Assembly: GCA_016271365.2 (NCBI GenBank) | Contig: CM057450.1 | Span: forward strand, 1,807,181,967 to 1,807,245,966 | Source of the DNA: Neoceratodus forsteri | Taxonomy: Eukaryota; Chordata; Ceratodontiformes; Ceratodontidae | DNA length: 64,000 bases | Reading direction: 5' to 3' | Shown: positions 44,213 through 54,310 of the stretch, one piece after another | Layout of the letters: each line of letters opens with the position of its first letter | Position numbering within the stretch: the first letter of the stretch is position 1 | Program-made: the position numbers and the translations under genes | Notes under the pieces: model-generated | Seen by the model: the letters and a program-made list of their open reading frames with translations, nothing else | Databases searched by the model: none | What the model was told of the DNA's origin: nothing

Positions 44213-45735
44213 ACAGATCTGTACCCAGAGTTTCCACAGGACCAAGATGGCAGGCAGCTGTCGGTCCAGCAACCTCTACCACTTCCCTTTGGGCAGTGCT
44301 GTGCAATGTGAGATCGATTAGGAACAAGAGTGGACCCAAGGATGAACCAGGGAACTATAGGCCAGTAAGTCTAACATCCATAGTGGGAAAGCTAATGGAG
44401 ACCATCCTAAAGGAGAGGCTTGTGACACTACTGGAGGTGAATGGGGTGCAGGACGGGAGGCACAATGGCTTTATCAAGGGCAGGTCATGCCAGACCAACC
44501 TGCTGGAATACTATGACTGGGGGACTAGGCAAATTGGCGGGGACCATGCAGTGGATGTCCTGTACCTAGACTTCAGTAAGGCCTTCGATTCAGTACCACA
44601 TGGGAGACTTGGAAGCAAGCTATGGGGCACAGGGGCATGAGCAAAACTGGTGGAGTTGGTGGAAAACTGGCTAAAAGACAGGCAGCAGAGGGTGGTGGTA
44701 GGTGGGGAATACTCATCCCCTAAGCCTGTGACAAGTGGTGTTCCACAGCGGTCAGTGTTGGACCCAGTGCTGTTTGGCATATTTATTGCAGACATCTCGG
44801 AGGGCATCAGCAACAAAATCAGCCTATCTGCAGATGACACCAAGATGGGAGCGGTGGTGGATGACCAGGTTGGGTGGCAGTGGCTACAGGAGGATCTGGC
44901 AAGGCTAGAGGCATCATCTGACAGGTGGTAGCTGGGGTTCAGTACAAACAAAATGCAAGGTACTGCACTTTGAAACAAAAAATCATAGGAGAAGCTACCA
45001 TCGGGGGGCGGGTGGCTGGACGTAACAGAAGAGGAGAAGGATCTGGGGGTGCTCATCACAGGAGCAATGAACAGTTCCACACAATGCAGAAAGGCAGCAG
45101 CAACAATGGTCAACAGAATGCTGGGGTGCATTGCAAAGGGCATTACTTTGAGAAGAAGGGAGGTTATTCTACTGTTACACAGATCGATGGTTAGACCTCA
45201 CCTGGAATACTGTGTGCAGTACTGGTGCCCATACCTACAAAAGGACATTAGGCTGCTGGAGGGGGCGCAACGTAGGGCAACGAAGATGATTCAGGGCCTT
45301 GGGGGAATTGCCATATGAGGTCAGACTAAGAGAGTTAAACATGTACACACTGGAGGAGAGGAGGGACAGGGGGACATGATTGAGACCTTCAAATATATGA
45401 AGGGGATAACCAAAATGGACACAAAGGGTCTATTCAGGAGGAGGGTGGGGAGAGACACTAGGGGCTGTGACATGAGATTGGAGGGGTAGATTGCGGAGGG
45501 AGGTGAGGAGGCATTTCTTTACGGAGAGGGTGGTGGCAAAGTGGAACGCACTACCGACTGAGGTGGTGGCATGTAACACAGTGGAATAATTCAAGAAGGG
45601 GTGAGACAGGGCAAAGGGAAGGGTAAAGGGAGGAAGGGGAGGTGGGGCAGCTGCTGAATAGGGAGCTAGCTACAATCTTGAGCTGCCTAGCTAGACTAGG
45701 ATGGCCTTTCACTGCTGGCAACTTTCGTATGTTTG
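44213..45735 (+). mobile_element. CR1 copy with hybrid 5' end, plus strand, inside L2
   Basis: Begins with the L2/CR1 hybrid segment (44213-44423) and continues as CR1 RT and C-terminus to a 3' end near 45735 (CTTTCGTATGTTTGTATG, a variant of the CR1 8-mer tail). ACCCAG flanks it on both sides (GTACCCAG at 44221, GACCCAG at 45740), a possible short target duplication. The 5' part, including its own endonuclease, is absent. Confidence 0.75.
44320..45560 (+). pseudogene. CR1 ORF2 RT and C-terminal remnant
   Basis: 44320-44640: NYRPVSLTSIVGKLMETILK, GFIKGRSCQTNLLEYYDW and VLYLDFSKAFDSVPHGRL. 44650-44931: VENWLKDRQQRVVVGGEYSS, VTSGVPQRSVLDPVLFGIF and the catalytic ISLSADDTKMG, with FADD changed to SADD but both aspartates kept. 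45049-45318: [37 protein letters not shown] and AQRRATKMI. 45500-45590 carries FFTERVVAKWNALPTEVV out of frame. Several frame breaks. Confidence 0.85.
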
Positions 45736-47300
45736 TATGACCCAGGTCTTCTTGCTTGAGATCCCCATGCTTTGATGGGGCAGTCAAGGAGATCAAGACT
45801 AGAGGTCATAGGTTGGAGATTGTTGGCAGAGATAATCTTTCCGAGGACGACAGGCTGGCTTTGAGAGCTCACTGTGGTGAGTATCAAAGGGCAGTCCCCC
45901 ATAAGAAGGCAGTGTTTCTGTCTGGGGAGATTGCTGCAGGGAGGAACAGACTGTCTTAGCTGTTTGGGACTGTAGACAGCCTACTCCATCCTACCATCAG
46001 CAACCAAAAAGAGTAGTTTTTCTGCCACACAGTGTGAAGAATTTACTCTGTTCCTCTCTGACAGGATGTCCTCTGCTAGATCTGAGATTTCTCCAAAGGG
46101 GTGGTCACAGTCCCGCTGTAGTGGGATGGCCATCTCTGGAAGCACTCCACTTGCCTAGAGCTAGTTTAGATAGACCAGTGGGGATGGAAGAGGACTGTGA
46201 AATGATTTAGAAGCTGCGATCCACATACTGTCGGCTGGACCCCGGCACAACCCATCTCCTTGTGGGATGTGTGGGGTCTGTAGGCCCGGTGTTCGCCAAG
46301 GTAATCTGGTGTTCGCTTTTAGAGGGGGTTATCCCTAGTGCTTTGAAGAGGTGCTGGTGAAGCCCCTCCTGAAGAAAGTATCTCTCGACCCTGACATCTT
46401 GGCAAATTATAGAACAATCTTTAACCTTCCTTTTTTGGGTAAGGTTATTGAGAATATAATGGCTCTGCAGCTCAAGGCACACCTCACAACCTTTGACATC
46501 TAAGAGCCTCTCCAGTAATGATTTAGGTCCAGGCATAGTACTGAAACTGTATTAGGGTGCACAATGATTTTCTCAGGGACAGATAGTGGGGAATGGTCAA
46601 TTCTCGTTTGTCTCGATCTTTCTTCAGTGTTTGACACTGTGGACCATGTGGTGCTATTAGATTGCCTAAGGGAGCTCTGTGCACTCACTGGCATTGCCGT
46701 GAGCTGGTTTCAGTCCTTTCTCACAGGCAGGATGCAGAGGGTGGTGATGGGGAGTTTTTCTCATGCCCAAAACCCCTGCCTTGTGAAGTTCCTTGGGATT
46801 CAGTCTTCTTACCCATGCTGTTTGCAGTGTACATGCTTCCCCTGGGTGAGATCATTAGACATTATAACATAGGGTTTCACTGCTGTGCAGATGACACCCA
46901 GCTGTATATGTCATTTGGACCCGGAATACTTGACGCAGTGGGGGTACTAAACAAATGTCTGGCTGAGATTCAAGACTGGATGTCCTCTAACTGGTTGAGG
47001 CTCAACCCGGACAAGACAGAGGGGCTGGTGATTGAGTCTCCTCATTGGTGGGATACAGATGCTTTTGGGGCAGGAACAAGCTTGATGCTGGGATCCACCC
47101 CTCTTATAGCCTCTGCCAAGACGAAAAATCTGGGGGTCATTCTGGACAACAGATTGACATTTGAGGCTCAGGTGACTTCTGTTGTCCGGAGTGGTTTCTA
47201 CCATCTCAGGTATATTGCCCATATTAAAGTCTTAATCCTGCCTGATGACTTGCCGTCACTGGTGCATGCTTTTGTGACATCCATACTCAACTATTAAAAC
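45736..47300 (+). pseudogene. L2 ORF2 remnant (linker and RT)
   Basis: The linker (45756-45959) reads VKEIKTRGHRLEIVGRDNLS and YQRAVPHKKAVFLSGEIAAG, then LHPTISNQKE. RT: VLVKPLLKKVSLDPD near 46360, then 46564-46872 with ILVCLDLSSVFDTVDHVVLL and SWFQSFLTGRMQRVV. A frameshift leads to 46662-47297: YNIGFHCCADDTQLYMSFGP (catalytic CADD, 46870-46920), LAEIQDWMSSNWLRLNPDKT and NLGVILDNRLTFEAQV. The PQGS box is lost at the shift. Classic L2 wording throughout, dead. Confidence 0.88.
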
Positions 47301-48189
47301 ACTCTATATCTTAGGGTTAGTGGAGGGGTCCTGCATCGCAGAATGCAGCAGCCAGGTTGCTGATGGGCATTCCGAGGTCCTGTCATGTGACCCCGGTCCT
47401 GCGTGATCTGCATTGGCTGCCAGTGCAGAGGTGAATCACCTTCAAGGTGAGTCTTCTCACCTACGGACTGGGCCCTGGCTAACTGGCTAACTGAGTAGTA
47501 ACCTCCTGACTCCTGGATACTCTCAGTGCTTTCTCCGCTCCTCCAAGGAGGGCCACTGAGTGGTTCCCAGGGCTTGACTTAAACCCTTGGGAGATTGTTC
47601 ATTTGAGGTGGTAGGGCCAGTCATATGGAACTTGTTCCCAAGATCTTTGAGGGAGGCCTCCCTCGCTGGAAGCCTTTAAGCGGGGTCTGAAGGTACATAT
47701 TTTTAGGGAGGCTTTCGGGACCTGTTAAATTCTCCCTCTATTAGTTAACCATAGCTACTATTTATTTATTTTTGTTTACCCTGTAGGTGTATTAGATAAT
47801 AGAATTGCCTATTTTCAGGGAGGGTTACAGACAAGTTGACAGCACTCAGTACATATATAGAGCACAGCATATGAGGTTGAATTTGAAATACATGACGAAA
47901 GTTTGAAATACATAAGAATACATTACGAGACAGAGCATATAACCAAGGTACAGCAGTGCTATAGTGATATATTATCGAAACAAAGCATTTTAGCAGCTGA
48001 TTAGACAGTTATAGGGAATCAAGGCAGGATGCATCAAATATAGCCCAGAGGAATACAGCAAGATAAGAATAATAAACTGGAAGGCTACAACCTGTCCCAG
48101 AGTATTATGCTATTTCATATCAGAATGTTTTATGTATATGTTTTAATACCAATGTTTAATTGAATTGAATTGAAGTGTTTTATATCCTG
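47301..48189 (+). other. L2 C-terminal coding end and 3' UTR
   Basis: 47330-47700 still reads as a decayed L2 C-terminus: VTPVLRDLHWLPVQR-type words can be read around 47390-47430 (CCTGCGTGATCTGCATTGGC) and EVVGPVIWNLFPRSL-like words near 47610. The rest is 3' UTR without open frames. A stretch at about 47805-48115 of different composition may be a small insert of unknown type. Confidence 0.5.
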
Positions 48190-49475
48190 AGGGGCACAGG
48201 ACCCTAGGCAGCATGGATTCACAGCGGGAAGGTCATGCCAGACTAATCTGATAGATTTCTTTGACTGGGTGACCAAAGTAGTAGATCAGGGAGGGGCTGT
48301 GGACATGGCCTACCTAGACTTTAGCAAGGCAGTTGACACAGTCCCACACAAAAGATGAATATACAAGTTAGCCAGCCTGGGAGTGGGTCCCAAGATGACA
48401 GCCTGGGTAAAAAATTGGCTGGAGAATAGGACACAGAGAGTAATAGTAAATGGAGTCCACTCAGAAGAAAGGAGGGTTACTAGTGGGGTACCGCAGGGTT
48501 CAGTATTAGGACTGGTCCTCTTCAATGTCTTTATAAGCGACATTGCAGAAGGACTGGAAGGAAAAGTATGTCTCTTTGCAGATGACACTAAGATCTGCAA
48601 CAGAGTTGATGCACAGGGTGGGGTGGAAAGGATGAGAAGGGACTTGGCAAGGTTAGAGGAATGGTCAAATGTATGGCAGCTTAGATTCAATGCTAAGAAG
48701 TGCAAGGTAATGCACCTGGAAACAAAACCCAGGAAAGTACACAATGGGGAGATACTAACAACAACAAAATGGAAAGGGACCTGGGGTAGTCATATCAGAT
48801 GACCTAAAGGTGGGCAAGCAATGTGAGAAGGCAGCAAGGAGGGCTGGGGGATACTGGGATGCAGGGAGAGGCATCACCAGTAGAAAACAGGAAATTATTA
48901 TCCCTCTGTACAGACAGCTGGTGAGACTCCATCTGGAGTACTGTGTGCAGTTCTGGAGACCCAATCTCCGCAAAGACATAGACAGGATGGAAGCTGTCCA
49001 GAGGAGGGCAACTAAAATGGTGCAGGGTCTGCACCAGAAGACATATGAAGAGAGACTTAAGGAGCTTAATATGTATAGCCTCGAGGAAAGGAGGGAGAGG
49101 GGACATGATAGAAACTTTCAAGTACCTCAAGGGAATCAACAAAGTCCAAGAGGGTAGCATCTTTCAAAAGAGGTGTGCAAGAACAAGAGGGCACAATTTG
49201 AAGATAGAGGCGGCTCAGAGGTAATTTAAGAAGTATTTTTCACAGAGAGGTTGTGGATGCATGGAAGGGCCTTCCGGAGGAGTTGTGGAGTCAAAATCAG
49301 TGGTGGAATTCAAGCATGCATGGGATAGTCATAAGGCAATTCTGGGGGTGGGGTAGGAAGAAGTAGGCTGCTGGTTAACTAGGATCTGCAGCTTATCCAG
49401 TAGGTAGGGAAATGGGCAGACGGGGTGGGCCAAGCGGTCCTTATCTGCCGTCAAATTCTATGTTTCTATGTTTTG
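48190..49475 (+). mobile_element. CR1, plus strand, 5' truncated, complete 3' end, inside the L2 3' UTR
   Basis: Starts within RT (DPRQHGFTAGRSCQTNLI-like, 48200-48260) and ends with CGTCAAATTCTATGTTTCTA and TGTTTT, the CR1 3' terminal repeat. GTTTTATATCCTG before and GTTTTGTCTGTATCCTG after the element may be an imperfect target duplication. About 1.29 kb. Confidence 0.88.
48200..49330 (+). pseudogene. CR1 ORF2 RT core and C-terminus, well preserved
   Basis: 48250-48360: LIDFFDWVTKVVDQGGAVDM and AYLDFSKAVDTVPHKR. 48383-48802 (139 residues open): MTAWVKNWLENRTQRVIVNG, VTSGVPQGSVLGLVLFNVFI and the catalytic VCLFADDTKICN (48561-48600, intact FADD). 48810-49157 (115 residues, next frame): [37 protein letters not shown] and LKELNMYSLEERRERGHD. 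Breaks lie near 48356 (a stop), 48790 and 49110. Probably among the younger CR1 insertions here. Confidence 0.9.
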
Positions 49476-49559
49476 TCTGTATCCTGTCCAGTGCCCTGTG
49501 CCCCAAGGAAAGGGCACTTAAATAAAATTTTACTTGCTTACTTATTAAAGTAATCTTGA

Positions 49560-49910
49560 AAGTGGTACACCACTGAACTAACACACAATGCAGTTCACAT
49601 GATAGAACTGGAGTGATGTGCACAAAGGTTTTAATCCATGTTCTACACCGGCTGCAGGTGCAGGTGGCACACCAACTGTCCAGACAGCCCACGGTACTGC
49701 GCATTACAGTATGCAAGCCTCAATGTGACAAAGGCATGCACTAGGGTTAGCAGATCCTTGTGCACTAGATTGGATTGCTCTGGGTGATATTCCTCAGTTG
49801 AAGAAATAGACTGTTTGACCACTGCCACCACATGATGTTCTAGCAACAGCTTGCAGTCCACAGATTCCCCACGATTCTTAAAGATCATGTGCAATGAAAT
49901 TTACAGAAAT
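49560..49910 (-). pseudogene. L2 C-terminal fragment, minus strand
   Basis: The minus-strand frame 49643-49894 contains LVHKDLLTLVHAFVTLRLAY and CNAQYRGLSGQLVCHLHLQ, the conserved L2 C-terminal block (LVHAFVTSRLDYCNALYAGLP). It lies in opposite orientation to the adjoining L2 and is a separate insertion. Confidence 0.75.
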
Positions 49911-50353
49911 TAAACTGTCAGCATCATTCATTACATATTGTTATAACAACAGTGTCTGCCTAGTGTTTTATATGAAAATCATAGAAACAGAGAAACATGG
50001 ACTTTGACGGCAGATAAGGACTGCTTGGCCCACCTAGTCTGCCCATTTTCTACCTATTGAATAAGCTGCAGATTTCAGTTACTCAACACCCTACTTCCTC
50101 CTACCCCTCACTATAATTGCCTTATGTCTGCCCCATGCATTCTTGAATTTCCCCACTGTTTTTGACCCCACAACCTCCTCAGGAAGGCGGTTCCATGTGT
50201 CCACCACCCTCTCTGTGAAAAAGTGCTTCCTCGCGTTACCCCGAGCCCCCCTTGTCTTCAAATTGTGCCCCCTTGTTCTTGTACATCTCTTTTTCCTAAA
50301 GATGCTCCCGTGTTAGACTTTGTTGATTCCTTTGAGGTACTTGAAAGTTTCTA

Positions 50354-51338
50354 TCATGTCCCCCCCTCCTTCCTTTCCTCAAGGGTATACATATTAAGCA
50401 CTTTTAGTCTCTCTTCATATGGCTTCTGTTGCAGACCCTGCACCATTTTAGTTGCCCTCCTCTGGACTGCCTTCATCCTGTCAATGTCACTGCGGAGGTG
50501 GGGTCTCCAGAACTGTATGCAGTACTCCAGATGGGGTCTCACCAACTGTCTGTACAGAAGGATAACAACTTCCTGTTTCCTGCTGGTGATGTCTCTCATA
50601 CATCCTAGTATCCCCCCAGCACTCCTTAATGCCTTCTCACATTGCTTACCTACCTTAAGGTCATCTGATATGACTACCCCTAGGTTCCTTTCCATTTGTG
50701 GTGTTGTAAGTACCCCCCCCCCATTGTGTACTCTTCCCCTGGGTGTTTGTTTCCCAGGTGCATTACTTTGCACTTTTTTGCATTGAATCTAAGCTACCAT
50801 ATTTTTGACCATTCCTCCAATCTTGCCAAGTTCCTTCTCATCCTTTGCACCCCTTCTTGTGTATCAACCCTGTTGCAGATCTTTGTATCATCTGCAAAGA
50901 GGCATACTTTTCCTTCCAGCCCTTCTGCAGTGTCACCTATAAAGTCATTAAAGAGGACAGCTCCCAATACTGAACCCTGTGGTACCCCACTAGTAATCCC
51001 CCTTTCTTCAGAGTGTACTCCATTTACTATTACCCTCTGGGTCCTGTTGTCCAGCCAGCTTGTTACCCAGGCTACCACCCTGGGACCCACTCCCAGGCTG
51101 GCTAATTTGTTAATTAATCTTTTGTGTGGGACTGTGTCAAATGCCTTGCTATAGTCTAGGTAGGCCATGTCCACAGACCCTCCCTGGTCTACTACTTTGT
51201 TCACCCAGTCAAAGAAATCTATTAGATTCATCTGACATGACCTTCCCACTGTGAATCCATGCTGCCTTGGGTCCTGTGCCCTACTGGCCTCTAGGTACTC
51301 AACAGTTCTTTCTTTCAGAAGTGATTCCATCATTTTCC
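50354..51338 (-). pseudogene. CR1 ORF2: RT core and C-terminus
   Basis: The minus strand at 50354-50773 has [40 protein letters not shown] and [20 protein letters not shown]. 50794-51338 holds MMESLLKERTVEYLEASRAQ, QHGFTVGRSCQMNLIDFFDW, VDMAYLDYSKAFDTVPHKRL, ITSGVPQGSVLGAVLFNDFI and the catalytic VCLFADDTKICN (about 50870-50910), intact. The frame before 51338 is restored exactly when the TTAA-flanked insert is skipped. Confidence 0.9.
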
Positions 51339-51940
51339 TTAACTCATTCACACCACAAGAGCTCTTTGAGACTTCCACCACTTGTGCTCTGTATACTCTT
51401 AGCACTGCATCCTGGGCCTTTCTAAGCAAAATCAAGCCATAATCAGCATGCCACAAACAAATGTGAATATCTCTTGAACCGCAAGTGTTACACACAAAGT
51501 ATGAGTGGCAAAGTTGTTCAGCACAACGTTACCTTTCCAATGGTGCTATGCAATCAGTTGTAATCCATTTAGTTTTTATTTTATAGTAGCTGAAATACCA
51601 AACAACTGTTTTTTTTTTCAGATTTATTCAAGGTGCTTAGGTGAGGCTTGAGAGACAAATGTTAGCCATGCACACCATACCTTAAATAAATATGAATAAC
51701 TCCTAAAGTATACATGATAGAAACAAAGTATCAGCAGAAAAATTGTTCAGAGCAAAATTACCTTTCTAACGGTGCTATGCAATCAATTCTAAGCAATTCG
51801 GTTTGTTTAAAAGTGCTGACTTCCTCGGACGTTTCTAGGCCTGAGTGAAAGTCAGTTGAGTACGTCTACAGGTGTTATTGTCCTGAGTGGCTATGCTTTC
51901 AGATGCCACCTACAGACGTATCTAGGCCTGAATGAGTTAA
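51339..51940. mobile_element. piggyBac-like non-autonomous element inserted at TTAA in CR1
   Basis: TTAA lies at 51339-51342 and 51937-51940. The element ends are CTCATTCA on the left and TGAATGAG on the right, an inverted repeat. Dropping one TTAA and the insert rejoins the CR1 RT reading frame as PVSVTSMLRKMMESLLKE, with no gain or loss of bases. That is the signature of piggyBac insertion. The interior of 594 bp has no transposase. It contains two related blocks about 240 bp apart (ACCTTTCCAATGGTGCTATG and ACCTTTCTAACGGTGCTATG) and an inverted sub-terminal block (GACGTATCTAGGCCTG / AGGCCTGAG..ACGTCTAC). Confidence 0.88.
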
Positions 51941-53344
51941 CATTGAGGTCACGCTAACAGGTCAGTAGTTTCCTGCCTCTGCCTTGCTCCCACATTTGTG
52001 AAGTGGAATCACATCCACCCTCCTCCAGTCCTCCGGTACCACACCATCCTCCCATGATATGTTAAAAAGGGTAGTCAGTGGTGTCACTAGTTCTCCCCTT
52101 AGTTCTTTCAGAATTCTGGGGTGAATCCCAACAGGCACCATTGCTTTGGCCACTTTGAGTTTTAGGAGTTCCTTCATGACCTTTTCTTCTGTGAATGGAC
52201 TGGTATCGACCACCCATGTCCAGAGTGCTTTTATTGTTTATTGTTTGGTTTAGGTACCTCCCCCACTTCTTCTTTTGTGAATACTGAGCAAAAATATTCA
52301 TTCAGTATCTCTGCCTTTTCACAATCACCCTCTGTCCACCCCCTCCCCTTTTTTAAGCCTCACTATCCCTCCCTTGGTCTTCCTTCGCTCCCTGATGTAT
52401 CTATAAAAGGTTTTAGCCCCCTTCTTAACTGTGTTGGCTATCGTTTACTTAGTTTGGGCCCTCGCTATTCTGACTGCCTTCCCTGCTTCCTTCTGCTTTA
52501 ACTGATACAGTTCTCTGTCCTGCTCCTTCTGTGATTCCTTGTATTTCCTGAATGCTGTCTTTTTCTCCCTAACCTTCCCTGCCACCTCTTTTGAGAACCA
52601 CAGTGTTTTTTTTACTTCATTTTGTTTTGTTTATTTGCCTCACACAAAGGCTTGTTGCCTCTGTGATGGCAGTTTTGGTTATTCCCCATTGTTCTTCCAC
52701 CCCTCCTTCCTGCACATTTGCTGGTTCATTCCTTAGGCACTCACCCATTTTGGCAAAGTCAGCCCTCCTAAAGTCCAGGACCTTTGCCTTTGTATGGCTT
52801 GACTCTACTGCTGTGTTTATCGTGGACCATACTGTTCGGTGGTCACTAGTTCCCAGATGGCTACCCACTTCTAAATATGTGATCCTCTCTCCATCTCCAT
52901 TTGAGAGTACCTCTCGAGTGAGTTCCAATACTAGCTGTCTAAGGCATTCCCCCTGCTGGGCATCAAGAATGACCCCACTCTTGGATGTGGCTGCAACAAA
53001 TGTGCTTCAGTTAACATCTGGCATATTCAGGTCCCCCATCAACAATATCTCCCATTTTTCCGCCATTCTAAGGATACCTTCTATCATTTCCTTGTCCATT
53101 TCCTCCCCCTGAGATGGGGGTCTGTATACAACCTCTCAGGTATGTTTATATCCCAGTCATGGTTCTGTGTGTACCATGTTTCTGTGACTGCCACGATATC
53201 CGGGTGTTCCTCTTCCATCAAGGCCACTAGTTCAGGAAACTTGTTACCCAGACTACTGTCATTGGTACGCATTGCTCTCCATTTTTTGATGGCTTTACCT
53301 CTTGTAGGCCCATCCCTGCCCTTACTGCCCTTCGTCCAGGCAAA
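51941..53344 (-). pseudogene. CR1 ORF2: endonuclease, linker and RT start
   Basis: The minus strand at 53084-53344 reads NDSSLGNKFPELVALMEEEH and PDIVAVTETWYTQNHDWDIN, the CR1 endonuclease opening; the catalytic TETW glutamate is present. 52617-52928 gives LEVGSHLGTSDHRTVWSTIN (SDH box) and KVLDFRRADFAKMGECLRN (linker). 52062-52301 is decayed linker. 51962-52213 reads PFTEEKVMKELLKLKVAKAM, GIHPRILKELRGELVTPLTT, VPEDWRRVDVIPLHKCGSKA and AGNY, the RT start; it continues past the piggyBac-like element. Confidence 0.87.
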
Positions 53345-53945
53345 GAGAGGTGATCTTGCCCCTCTACAGGTCACTGGTAAGGCCACACTTAGAGTATTGT
53401 ATGCAGTTTTGGAGGCCATACCTAAAGTGTGATATCAAGCTACTGGAGGGGGTGCAGAGGAGGGCAACAAAGATGATATGTGGAATGAAGGGGAGAGACT
53501 ATGAGAGGAGACTTGTATATGTACACTCTGGAGGATAAAAAGGACAGGGGGACATGATAGAGACATTCAAGTATCTGAGGGGAATCAATAAGGATGAGGC
53601 AGAAAAGGGTCTTTAAGCTAAGGAGGGGAGGGACACCAGGGGGCATGGGCTAAGAATAGAGGGGGGAAGATTTAGGAGGGAAATGAGGAGACACTATTTC
53701 ACAGAGAGGGTGTTAGCAAAATGGAATGCACTACCAGAATGGGTGGTATCATGTAAATCTGTGAACAGCTTCAAAAGGGCATGGGACAGGGAACAGAGGA
53801 GAGTGAGGGTGGGGAAGGTGGGAGGTGGCAGTGAGATGATAAACGGAAGGGGGTGGGGCAGCTGTTAACTAGGGGTGCTAGCTACACACTCGAGCAGACT
53901 TAAACCGGATGGTCTGTTTCTGCTGGCACATTCGTATGTACTGAC
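53345..53945 (+). mobile_element. CR1 3' fragment, plus strand, inserted in the minus-strand CR1
   Basis: Starts [20 protein letters not shown] (53350-53538) with [20 protein letters not shown], then 53683-53868 with HYFTERVLAKWNALPEWVVS and a 3' end near 53940 (CACATTCGTATGTACTG). It is a different subfamily from the host CR1, like the copy at 44213-45735, which also ends TTCGTATGT. It separates the host CR1's ORF2 from its ORF1 remnant. No clear target duplication. Confidence 0.8.
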
Positions 53946-54304
53946 TTTGCCTTCTCCATTTACCCCTGTCCTGCTCCCTGTTGACCTTTCTACCTTCGTG
54001 TTTACCTCGCTAACTGCCCTGTTTTGTGGAGGGAGGCTGGGAATTCCCTGCTTCTTATCAGTGCCTCCCACCTTGGCTAGTTTAAAAGCTTGCCAATGAA
54101 GCATTTAAATCGATCACCCAGGAGACTGGTTCCCTTCCTGGACAGATGCAGACCATTGTGCCAGTATAGGTGGGTATCCCTCCAGGTGGAACCCCAGTCA
54201 CCAGTGAAGCCAAAACCCTGAGCGCCACACCAGGTTTTCAACAATTCATTGAATCGCATGGTGTGGAGTACCCTCGTCTCACCCATGCCATAGACAGGCA
54301 GCAC
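53946..54304 (-). pseudogene. CR1 ORF1 esterase-like (SGNH) remnant
   Basis: The minus-strand frame 54077-54304 reads MLPVYGMGETRVLHTMRFNE, WCGAQGFGFTGDWGSTWRD, LYWHNGLHLSRKGTSLLGDR. This is the C-terminal part of the SGNH-hydrolase-like esterase domain in CR1 ORF1 (R-x-x-x-x-MRFNDWL, GFGF-DHW, DGLHLSxxGTxxLGxRL). The catalytic aspartate of the DxxH pair is asparagine here (NGLH). The N-terminal part including the GDS motif is absent. The remaining frame to 53946 is low in similarity. The esterase domain is known from CR1 ORF1 proteins, where it is thought to act on lipid or ester bonds. Confidence 0.82.
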
Positions 54305-54310
54305 CTCTGA

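Larger units (their letters stand above)
43825..49550 (+). mobile_element. Classic L2 LINE, plus strand, interrupted by CR1 insertions
   Basis: Endonuclease/linker pieces at 43825-44212, linker and RT at 45736-47300, C-terminus and 3' UTR to 48189, and a 3' end at 49480-49550 (GTGCCCCAAGGAAAGGGCAC, TTAAATAAAATTTTA), which is the L2-type end. CR1 copies occupy 44213-45735 and 48190-49475. The halves join logically once the CR1 pieces are skipped. 47805-48115 may be a further small insert in the 3' UTR. Confidence 0.8.
49980..54310 (-). mobile_element. Long CR1, minus strand, ORF1 remnant to 3' end, twice interrupted
   Basis: The 3' end starts at 49980 (CATAGAAACAGAGAAACATG, then TTTGACGGCAGATAAGGACT). 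Going leftward in element terms, it holds the ORF2 C-terminus, RT, endonuclease and, at 53946-54304, an ORF1 esterase-like remnant. It is interrupted by a piggyBac-like element (51339-51940) and by a plus-strand CR1 fragment (53345-53945). Without these inserts about 3.1 kb remain. It is the most complete CR1 in the window. Confidence 0.88.
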
